From Rutstroemia sp. NJR-2017a BVV2 (lineage: Eukaryota > Ascomycota > Leotiomycetes > Helotiales > Rutstroemiaceae), in NCBI GenBank assembly GCA_002946415.1, contig NJPS01000057.1, positions 62,001 to 126,000 of the forward strand: 64,000 nucleotides of DNA, in the 5' to 3' direction. The notes under the pieces were generated by a model. It had not been told where the DNA came from and did no database searches. It worked only from the letters and a program-made list of their open reading frames with translations. Positions 9,903-19,999 of this stretch are shown piece after piece; the first letter of the stretch is position 1, and each line of letters starts with the position of its first letter. The position numbers and the translations under genes are program-made.

Positions 9903-12900
9903 ATGGAAGGAACAGATGAGGAGTTGTTGGATCCGCTATGGCAGAACTTGGATTGGTGAGTTTGCTCTGGAATATTCCTTACAACTGTTGTCAGACATCG
10001 CTGACAAAAAGAAGGGCCATGGGACAGTGAGTGACTTGATTGGCTGGAGTCTGAAATTCATGACTCTGCCAAACTTATCATGTGTTCACCCAAGCATACT
10101 GACGAGGATTTACTTCTAGATGCTTTATGATGGGATTTGAAGGGGCTGAAGTTACTCCCCAGATCAAAACCTTGATTGAGGAGCACCACTTGGGTTCCAT
10201 TCTCCTATCAACTAAGAATCTAAAAAGTATTGCTTTTCTTTTTCATGTCTTCGTACCACTTGTGGCTTGCTACTGTGTTCTTCTATTCTACACCCCCTTC
10301 TCTTCTCCACGTGTTATCTCACTCTTCAAGTTGCTGGTCTGGAAAGACACCCAGCCCTTGCCAGCAGTACTCCCATTCCAATTCTTATCCTTTCATATGC
10401 CTTTCCCTCATCATATGTCACTTGCTTTGTTCTGTATCATAACTCGAGTTAACTCGTACAGCTGCCCAGGAAGGGGCAAACCTGGTTCAGGAACTCCAAA
10501 CAATCGCTCATAATGCTGGACATCCGGTACCTCTACTCATTGCTCTTGATCAAGAAAATGGCGGCGTCAATAGTCTCTTCGATGAGGACTACATATGCCA
10601 ATTTCCCAGTGCAATGGGAGTCGCGGCTACGGGCTCACTTGAGATGGCCTACGAAGTCGCCAACGCTACAGCCAAAGAATTATCAGCAGTCGGGGTAAAT
10701 ATGATAATGGGACCATGTCTTGACGTTCTCACAAATGCTCGTTTTCAACCACTGGGCGTGAGAGCCACTGGAGATGACCCGCAAGAAGTATCTCAATATG
10801 GGATTGCCGCCATGAACGGTTACAAGGATGCTGGACTCGTTGCTTGTGGCAAGCATTTCCCGTCTTATGGAAATCTCGACTTTCTTGGATCTTCTACCGA
10901 CATGCCGATCATTACCGAAACGCTTGAACAACTAAGTCTAGGGGCTCTTGTTCCTTTTCGAAATGCCATTCGTGAGGGGCTGGACTGCATAATGGTTGGT
11001 GGATGTGCCATAGCTAATGCAGGTATGTTGGCAACTCAATCTCCTTGGATCTTATATTGACATTACCAGGAATGAATGTTATGCATGCATGTCTCAGTGA
11101 TCAAGTCGTCGATGACCTGCTACGTAATGATCTTGGTTTCAATGGGGTCGTTGTATCAGAATGTCTTGAAATGGAAGCATTAAGTCATGATATCGGAGTC
11201 AGAGGCGGCACTGTTATGGCCGTGGAAGCTGGTTGTGACCTCGTTCTTTTATGTCGCTCTTATGCAGTTCAGCGAGAAGCCATCGCCGGACTGAAACTGG
11301 GAATTGAGAACGATATGATTTCCAGAGAGCGCATTAACTTATCCCTCAGACGCGTGCTGAAAGTTAAATCAAAATGTACTTCTTGGCCAAAGGCACTCAA
11401 CCCACTGGGCATCAACCATCTTGCAACACTGCATTCAGCTCACCTTGCCCTATCTACTAAAGCATACGACCACTCAATCACCATCATGAGAGATAAGGGC
11501 CATCTACTACCATTATCAAACACGGGGTATCCTGACGATGAAGATGACCTGCTTCTCCTCACACCATTGGTGAAACCACTACCTGCTTCCGCTGCGACTA
11601 AAATGTCCAACAACGAGAATTCGAAATCTACGTCGACCGAATCGGACAAACCGGATAAATCGCATAAATCTTCGATCATGAGCGGCGAAGGTGTGTTTAG
11701 AGAATTAGGTCGTGCGTTGGCGAGGCAAAGACATGGAAGACTTCTCCATACTTCATATACAGCAAATGGAGTTCGACCAGTCCACGAGAATCTGATCAAC
11801 AGAGCTGGAACTATCATCATCGTCACTGCTGATGCACATCGTAATCTCTATCAGAATGGATTCACCAAGCACGTGGCTATGATGTGCTCAATGCTAAGTA
11901 CGGGTGGCAAGAAGAAATCATTGATTGTCGTCTCTGTCAGTTCTCCGTATGATTTTGCAATGGACAAGTCGATCGGAACTTATGTTTGCACATTTGACTT
12001 TACGGAAACGGCCATGAGAGCTTTGGTAAGGGCACTTTTTGGTGCTTTCGTCCCGCAAGGCACACTACCAGGAACGCTTAGGAAGAGTCGGAAAGTACAA
12101 AAGTCAAGACAACATTGGTTGGTGGAAAACTATAATAGAGATAGAGACACAAGAGGTCTTCAAGCGTTGATCAAATCCATTGAAAAGACAACACCCTCGA
12201 ATCAACAGCCTGCACTAGCGGGTGCTACGGCTGCATCATTTGAATTGGTAAGTGGACGTTCTTTATTGCTATTGCTTGTCACTAACTTCTTCAGCCTGGA
12301 AATTTATCTGGTGAACCAGCAGAAGAAAGTCACTATGTCGTACGCAACAGCAGTACACAAGCCCTGTTTGGATTCTGCTCAACGTACTACTTTCCTGCCA
12401 CACAAACAGGAGTCATTGGAGCACTTTTCGTAGACCAATCCAAACGAAATCTATCCATCGGACACTCTCTCCACCAGCGTGCACTCCGACATCTCCTACA
12501 AAAATCCTCCCTCCAAAAACTTCAACTTGGCCTTGGTCTTCCCGGCATCTACCTAGGTATACCCATGTCCGACCTCACCGAAGGCGCACGTCTAAAACGT
12601 TGGTTCGCCACAAATGGATGGGATGTAGTGAGCCCCCGATTTCTTTATACGCTTATTATCCGCAATCTCGCACAATGGGTTCCACCCGAAGGTCTTCTTG
12701 GTACTATCCAACGCGTTTCATTCTCCTTTGATCTAATTCAAGGGCCATCCAACTCCGCAGCCCAAGTGCTGGATTTCGTCTCCCAGCATGCGTCCCCTGA
12801 AATTCTCTCAATCTACAACCTTGCAATTCAGGACTCCAAATCCTGTGGTATCGTCCGCGCGAAATCTCCCATTGATGGTTCCCTGGTTGGGACGGTCATC

Positions 12901-13278
12901 ATATCGAGATCGGAAACGGCTCTCGCAAGATGGATGCCGGTATTGAATGGTCCGGGTGGAAGAGAAGGTGGTGCGGGGAACACAGGAGGAATTCTGGCTC
13001 CGGTTATTCCACAGGGTAATAAGCAGAGAGAAATTGTGTTGCAGGGTCTGGTTATGCTGGCTATTCGACAGAACAAGAATAAGGGTTCGGCGAAGGGAAC
13101 CGTTTTGAATTGGGTGGTGGGTGAGGATAGGGATGTGCTTTTGGGGATGGGGTTTGATGTTTTGGAGGCGTGGGAGGAAATTGTTTGTGGGCCTGAGAGA
13201 GTAAGTTGAGATCGATATCTTGTGTGCTTGAAAGAAATGCTGATACTTTGATAGTGGAGTGAGATGAATTTGGGATGA
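9903..13278 (+). CDS. GH3 NagZ-like protein fused to a GNAT acetyltransferase domain
   Basis: Seven exons (9903-9955, 10015-10026, 10120-10226, 10462-11022, 11070-12247, 12295-13200, 13255-13278) give 946 aa in consistent phase. The second exon is only 12 nt; it restores the segment WAMGQCFMMGFEG, typical of NagZ N-termini, which no direct splice allows. The N-terminal half is a GH3 barrel: HHLGSILL, LIALDQENGGV, GPCLDV, GKHFPSYGN (K188), VVVSECLEM (E275). NagZ enzymes carry KHFPGHGD followed by DSH (Asp-His dyad) and an Asp nucleophile where E275 stands; neither is present here. The C-terminal third (from about residue 640) is GNAT-like: ALFGFCSTYYF, GALFVDQSKRNLSIGHSL as the acetyl-CoA strand and loop, and a second partial GNAT block up to LGMGFDVLEAWEEIV. 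Its place among GlcNAc genes suggests a role in GlcNAc release or modification. The final 24-nt exon is less certain; without splicing the frame ends at 13209. Confidence 0.88.
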
Positions 13279-13944
13279 TGAAAGGAGGAATAGTGAGATA
13301 TTGGGGTAGGAGCAGAGATTAACTGTACAACTCTGGGGGAAATCGCAAATTTTCTGAGATGGCGGAATATCAGACTGTGAGGTATCTTCAATAATACAGC
13401 AAAGTGGACGATTCCATGGCTTGATGATTTTCTGCGGCAGTTTTGGGGCTCGCGATACACCTATAGCTATTCATTATCATTCCTCGACATAGCATATCCG
13501 TATCGATCTCAATTGGAATGGGAATAAAATGCGGTTCGCGTTTCGCGTAGCTCAATCAACGTATAGATTATATCCACATGACATAATGCTCGTTTCTTGT
13601 TGAAATGATTGAAGACTCTTTATATTCAGATTATAATATCTGCTCTTAAGAAGCAAGAAGTGAGCACGTGATAGCGTGCCGCACTAATCGCAGATTGGTA
13701 ATTCTTGAACGACGCGTAACATTGAAGAGCAAACAATCTCAACCTTTGAACTATTTTGATTCCCAAAGATAAAACCTCAAAAGAGCCCCCCAAAATACAT
13801 ACAACTCGCTCTTACATCTCCCTCGTTCTGCGAAAATGAAAAGATATACAATCCGCACGCCTTCTGACGCCACATCGAATTGAACTCGCTCAAACCAGAC
13901 CAAGCACGACGAACCGTGTCAAGCTTACCCCGCGATCTGTGAGA
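13279..13944. other. Intergenic before the helicase gene
   Basis: This 0.67-kb stretch carries the 3' region of the GH3-GNAT gene and the promoter of the helicase. An ACGCGT site is listed separately. The 120 bp before the helicase start are CA- and CT-rich. No coding frame is supported. Confidence 0.5.
13712..13717. promoter_or_regulatory. ACGCGT (MCB-type) site upstream of the helicase gene
   Basis: A perfect palindromic ACGCGT lies about 230 bp before the helicase start. In budding yeast this hexamer is the MluI cell-cycle box bound by Mbp1, found at many DNA replication and repair genes. One hexamer can occur by chance, so the assignment is tentative. Confidence 0.35.
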
Positions 13945-16900
13945 ATGACGGTAGATGGCCTCCTGGCGAGTCTCAATGCTTCGCAGAGAGATGCAGTCTC
14001 ATCGCAAGCAGATACGCTGGCAATTCTGGCTGGACCAGGGAGTGGAAAAACGCATACTTTAACTTCACGAACTGCTTGGTTGTTACAACAAGGACTGCAG
14101 CCATGGAACATAATTGTGGCAACATTTACCGTCAAGGCAGCGAGGGAGATGAAGGAGCGAATTGGAAAGTTGATTGGAAACGGCCTCGAATGCAAATTAA
14201 TCTTGGGAACTTTTCATAGCATTTCACGACGATACTTGGCGCGATACGGACATTTGATCGGGATACGGAAAGACTTTGGCATCGCGGATAGTGCCGATTC
14301 TTTGGCAATTATCAAAAGAATTGTGAAACGAAATAATCTTATGATCGATCCTAAGGTGGCAAGGTCGCGCATAAGTACATTGAAGGCAAAGGGGGCAGAT
14401 CATACAAGCAACGTTTCCGAGAAGGTCAAGAAGTCGGTGGATACGCAGGAGTTTGAGATTATTCATGAGGAATACCAAGCGGCTCTGGAACGATCAAACC
14501 TGCTCGACTATGATGATCTACTCGTTCAATGCGTTGAGCTCCTACGCCAACATCCATCATGCGTTTCCAACATAGAAGCAGTATTGATTGATGAATTTCA
14601 GGATACAAATATTGTACAATTTGACCTCATGAGGCTCTTCGCAGCCCACCGAAAACGCATCACCATCGTTGGCGATCCTGATCAGAGTATCTATGGGTTT
14701 CGTGCTGCGGAAATAAAGAACTACAAACGCATGCTTCGGCAGTATCCGGATACTGTAACAATCCCCCTAGAAGAGAATTATCGATCCTCGGGTGCTATAC
14801 TTCTCACTGCGTTGAATGTCATCGAACAAGACTCGTCAAGAATTGCGAAATCTCTCTTGCCTACACATACAGTTGGTACTCGACCTGTTTTACGCAAGCT
14901 TGCGACTGCCCAAAAGGAAGCAGATTGGATTATTGCGGAGATACAAAGATCTATGGGCATGACTGGAGAACTGCTGGATTTGAATGATTTTGCCATCTTA
15001 CTTCGATCTGCAGCTCTTTCTCGAGTGATCGAAAGCGCATTGGGCCGCGCTGGTATTGCATATCGCATGGTTGGTGAGTTCTCCCTTTTACTCCTGCTGG
15101 AATCTTTCGATTTTGCACGTCTTTCATTTTCGACACCCACATCCTTAAACCTATGCTGATATTGATAGGCGGCCTCCGCTTCTATGATCGTGTCGAGGTA
15201 AAGACCATACTAGACTACCTTCGAGTCATCAATCAGCCCGAGAACAATGACGCTTTGGCAAGGATCATCAACACACCCTCAAGGCGCATCGGTGAAACTA
15301 CCGTCAAATCATTATTAGAAGAAGCCGAGCAAGCCAAAACAACACTTTGGGCACTCATACTAGGAGCTGTGCAAGGAAAACGTATGCCTAAAACCAAACT
15401 CACCAAAGCTGTTGAACAGAATCTTTCAGCCTTCGTCAATATCATTCTGAGTGCCCAGAAGAAACTCGCCGATCCGTCTGGACAACAAAACTCAATTGTG
15501 AAGATTATACAGTTTGTGTTAGAGAAGACTTCTTATGAAAAGTGGTTGGAGGAGCATCATGCGGATGTGCATAAAGCCCGTTGGGACAATGTGAAGGAAT
15601 TAATTACTCAAGCCTCTGACTTCCAAGGTCAAATATCTAATGGTCTCGAGGACGAATCACTTCCTGATATTGAAGGCTTAGAGCAACAGGATGCTTCTGA
15701 TTCTCTCTCCCGGTTTCTGGCCAACGTGGCGCTGGCCTCAGAAGTTCGCAAAGAAGATGACGACGCCAGTAGCACACCACAAGTCACCATATCTACGATT
15801 CATGCTGCTAAAGGATTAGAGTGGCCGGTTGTATTCATTCCCGCTGCCTACCAAGGATCCATTCCTCATTCCAGGGCCGAGGACACTGACGAGGAGCGAA
15901 GACTGCTATACGTAGCCATGACTAGAGCAAAAGCGCTCCTTTACCTTAGTTGTCCTTTGAAAAACTCCCTTGGTGAGCAGACAACTTTGTGTCCTTTTCT
16001 CACTGCGCGTACGTTGAGGCCTTTGTTGGATCAAAAAGGCCCAAAGATGGGCTCAGCCGTGGTCCAATCTCTGTCTCAGATTCTCCGCAGATCTCTCCCG
16101 TCTAAAGAATCAATCATGCAGTCTTCCGCCTGCCTTGAACTTACCGAAGATACATATTATCCTCTGGAAGCAGAGGAAGACAAGGAGGATGAGTCAAGAT
16201 GGAATGGGAGCAGTGGTAACCCAAGTTTTACCATGGGCCAACGTCTGCCAAAGCGCCGGCGGACGGAAACAAACGAATCAACAAATGTGTCGAGCTCGCT
16301 TTACAATGTCACTCCAACTACAACCATGGACATGTCAGCTAGATTTACGTCAAATACTGGTTTCATTAGTGCCGGATCCCATCTTAAGGTGCTTGCTGAA
16401 CAGGCACCAAATCAAACGGTGGCCGAGGACAATCCTGGACGCCATCGGGGAGCAGTGACTACCAAGAATCTTGCTAAAGCACGTAAGGGGGTATCGGAAA
16501 ATCAAGGAACGCTCCTCGGCTTTCTTGGAAAACCGGAACCTACGAAGGTTATCAGCCAGGAAATGATTAATCCCGGAGCTGAAAAAGCCCGGTTTAATGC
16601 CGATTTTCATAGGCCCCGAAATACTGGCTCAGTGGAAACTATGCGCCCTCCAGCACTACCGGACAAGGAAGACATCGCACTGCCATCCCTTCTTGGCGCA
16701 CATCGTCCAGGGACATCTGCAGCATTACTACGCCCGGGTAGTATTCGGAGTCAAGCAACTCAGAAAGATGATTACATCTTCTTATCTAGTTCACCGCCAT
16801 CAGCGAAGCAGCCTATTCGTCATATCGATCCCGATCCGGTGGTTCCGCCTCCAGGTCTGACGGCAAAACCGGCAATCATGTCATTAGTCCGTCCTGCTAG

Positions 16901-17042
16901 AACACTCCATACAACGAGCATGTCCTTAGCACAAGCAGCACCCACCACAAAAAAGACACTTGGAGTGAAACGAAGCATGAATGGCTGGTCGAATCGACAG
17001 ACTCAGCCGTTCGTACCACCAACTATGAAGAAACGAAATTAA
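13945..17042 (+). CDS. UvrD-family DNA helicase, Srs2-like
   Basis: Two exons (13945-15073, 15169-17042; 95-bp intron) give 1000 aa. It is a superfamily 1A ATP-dependent 3'-5' helicase. Motifs in order: Q motif LNASQRDAV, Walker A GPGSGKT (residues 30-36), Ia ATFTVKAAREMKERI, motif II LIDEFQDTN, III VGDPDQSIYGFRAAE, IV EENYRSS, V TISTIHAAKGLEWPVVFIPA and VI EERRLLYVAMTRAK. The last 390 residues after motif VI are low-complexity and look disordered, as in yeast Srs2, which uses its tail to bind PCNA and SUMO and strips Rad51 from DNA. QGTLLGFL at residue 822 resembles a PCNA-interacting box. The start is the ATG six bases after an in-frame GTG. Srs2 is the best guess; another fungal UvrD paralogue cannot be excluded. 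Confidence 0.93.
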
Positions 17043-18290
17043 TGATAAGCATCCATAACGTATTGGTGGAACTATACGTCTGGATAAGGTTTTAATATGC
17101 AGGTAGAAGTAGGGTGGCAGTGATCCCCGCCCCCAATCATCATCTTGGAATTGGCGGAGAATATCCCCGATTTTGAGTATATCAGGATAGCCCTTAATGA
17201 ATAATATGACCAAAAAGTGGTCTGATCTTGTGCCAAAATCACATTGGCTATTAAGCACTACATTGCGGCAACCCTGTTCGGTCTTTCTTGTGTCACATGT
17301 GCCTCGTTTCGCGGCGCTTTCAATCGTCGTTGAAGAATCCTGTGTTGTGTACCACTACATGATTTGTGGGGTACATGCCGAAGGGTGAACAATATGCAGC
17401 CACAAGTGTGACAATCGATAAGCGTGGACGACTCAGCAAATCATGCCTTTTACCATAAACCGGTAGTCTTCGGACCTGATATGTGAGTTTAATATAACGG
17501 CGGAGAAATAACGGTTGGACGGCTAGGATACCATCTCATGTGATTGTAGGCAGGGGTCGGAAAATGCGGGGTACATCAGGAACCATTGTTAATTGTCGAA
17601 TCACCTAGCACTCTCGGCGGTCGTAATGCTTGGGTTATATCTTCATATAGAGTTTATCTTGGCATTTTGTGCACGATCATATTATATTCTTGTTTCCAGC
17701 TTCTTTCCAACCTCAAACCCACAGATGGGACCGAGCTATGGCGCTTCAACACCACTATGTGACCCCCAGCTCAAACCCTCATCACATCGGAGAACACTAA
17801 TGAAGTAGGTGAGATCCAGTTGATGCATGATGAACTTATATTTCACGGCCGTATAAACTGCTATGGGACCGGGTTAGATATTCAGGCTGTCTTGACGTTC
17901 TGGTATGCACGGAAACCGGTAGCTTGTAGGTCCAGTGTATATATGTTCTAGCCATGCTCTACTCTCTTGTGTTTCAGGACGATCCAAACTGCCTTCACAG
18001 CTTCTTTGTTCTATCTGCGTGAAAGTGCAAATTACTACTAGCTTCCGATACTCGTTTCTCACCAAGTGATCGGAGAGCGTTACTGGAAAATCGCGGCCTT
18101 TCCACTTCAATGTATGATCTATACCTCAATCCTACATCTTCTTAGTGATACACACACCCACTTCACACCTAGCCAGGTCAACGAATGCTTTCGCACGAAA
18201 TCGAAAGTTCATCGTCATCCATGACCGTCTACCAGGCACCCAAATCCACGAAAAACTTTCATACCCAAATCTTGCATCTGAGTATCCAAT
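17043..18290. other. Intergenic, no gene recognised
   Basis: This 1.25-kb stretch has only short frames without recognisable domains. It contains the helicase 3' region. I see no repeat or RNA gene. Confidence 0.45.
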
Positions 18291-18491
18291 ATGACCCGAG
18301 TCGGGTTCGCACAGTGGGGCTGGGAATGCTGCAATGTAGGTGCCCAACGCCAACGGAGAAACCCCAAAAACACATACATACCAAAAGCTAACTCACTACC
18401 AATAACAAAGTGTTACTTGCACAATATCCAATGCAAGACTACGTGTAGTAACTGTGGACACGATATCTGTGGCGAGTGTCAGGCAGTGTAA
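18291..18491 (+). CDS. Small zinc-binding protein, hypothetical
   Basis: The frame is open for 66 codons, but the best model has a 75-bp intron (18336-18410) starting GTAGGT, with GCTAAC as a branch site, and ending AAAG. Removing it gives a 41-residue protein whose second half reads WECCN joined to CYLHNIQCKTTCSNCGHDICGEC. The spacing CC-x-C and CxxCGHxxCxxC suggests a zinc ribbon, and short fungal proteins of this W-CC-C...CxxCGH pattern are common. Because the intron is a multiple of three, both forms keep the frame. An upstream exon is possible: an in-frame stop lies just before the ATG, and another open frame starts at 18185. Function unknown. Confidence 0.45.
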   Translation: MTRVGFAQWGWECCNVGAQRQRRNPKNTYIPKANSLPITKCYLHNIQCKTTCSNCGHDICGECQAV

Positions 18492-19999
18492 GATGATTTT
18501 CTTCCTCTTGAGCCTGAATATGGATGGGCGATGATTCATCTACTCATGTCGTGTCATATCATGTTGTGCTAAGTTTTCGTTTTTGTCCGTCGCCTAAGGC
18601 AATGCCATCATCATCGACCCTGCAGCGGACACCGTTTTCCCCATCCCGTCTTACGTTGGTCTTGGTCTTGGTCTTGGGCTACGAAGTCCGGCCATGCAGA
18701 TGCAGCTTCCGTGGCCTGCGCGGCAGGGAACTGGCATGGGCAGCGCGCGCCTCCTGTGGTTGGGGGTTGGACGATTGATTGCAGGGATGAGATGCTGTCC
18801 TGCGCCGTTCTGGAAGAGATTGTGCTCGGTGGTAAGATTCCTTTTCGAGTTTGAGTGAGAGCCTATCGACTAAGAGAGAGCCCAGCGATATGAAATACAC
18901 GAAGCTCGGCGTTTAGAATGGGGTTGGTTGGGTGGGCGGCCGCTGGGATGATTGTTACTGTACTTCGTAGCGTGGGAGTTTATAAGCCTCTGGGTCACAT
19001 CCTTAATTCTCCGGGATTGGGCAGAACAGGGCTGAAGCGATGAGCCAATAAGAATGAGTTTTTCTGCTGCTCACCAAAAAGGTAATATCGCAAAGCTCGA
19101 GATTGATGGTGCAAGGGGGGTTTAGGTTTAAGCGCGCTGTGTTAGTAGGGAGCTTGTTTAAGTAGTGTCTGTAGGGGATGCTTAGCTTGGTCGAAGTGGC
19201 GGGGAGCGGGCAGGCTGAAAAGTAACTTACAGTACTTCGTACAGTAATTTGCATTTAATGTTTGACCCATATTTGCCCCATTCTTCTAACTCAACCCATC
19301 AAAACCCATCAAATCCCTTCCATCCCATCTCCACTGCCCATTTATCCACTACCCAGATGGAAAAGAAGGTTGACTTGTCTGATTACCCGATTAGGAAAGA
19401 TTGAGCTATTCCACGACTCGACGGACATCAAACGACATGACTAGCTTGATGCTACAAGTACCCCTAACCCAGAGCACACGGATACGGATCGTCTAGCTGA
19501 GATTTCTTCGTACTTCGTACACCCCCCTTAACCGTGCACCCTTAAAAGATTCTTACTCATCCTCGCAGCTTCCCTCCTCACTGACTCAACGCCTGCGACA
19601 AATGTCTACAGGATAAAGCGGCTAACTGGAGATGGCCACATGTCGAAGATTAACCTCTGAACTAGCTTACTCCCAGCTGATATCCTCCCCCCAGCACCGA
19701 ATCTGGCTCACGGGGTACGTATCCGGGGCCAGCACTAGTACCGACCAGGAAATCTAAGGTTCGAACCTTCCTCCCACTGTCCTTCCGCCAGGCTTCCTAG
19801 TCGACAACGGAAAAGTCCAGAGCATTGGCATTGTTTCTTACTTGCCTTTTACCCAGTCACTTGTTGGTCTTGCGTCGGAAGGAGCAGAACCCCGGACACT
19901 GAAAAAGACGTATCCCCACAATAAGGAAACCAAGGTCTGGCTCTATCTCATACTTTAACGTCCGATGTTCCACCTTCCCACCACAATGGTTCGGTCAAG
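18492..19999. other. Intergenic upstream of the zinc-finger regulator
   Basis: No gene is recognised in this 1.5 kb. TACTTCGTA-type near-palindromes recur (around 18963, 19231 and 19508), twice next to TTACAGTA or TTACTGTA. Their meaning is unknown. Confidence 0.45.

Noticed and set aside
11440..11826. Minus-strand 128-codon frame
   Set aside because: Antisense to the GH3-GNAT coding region, with no domain.
14778..15140. Minus-strand 120-codon frame in the helicase
   Set aside because: Antisense shadow of a conserved helicase exon.
19700..19770. Possible tRNA: TGGCTCACGGGG resembles an A box and GGTTCGAACC a B box
   Set aside because: The boxes are about 54 bp apart, longer than usual, and no acceptor or anticodon stem can be formed around them.
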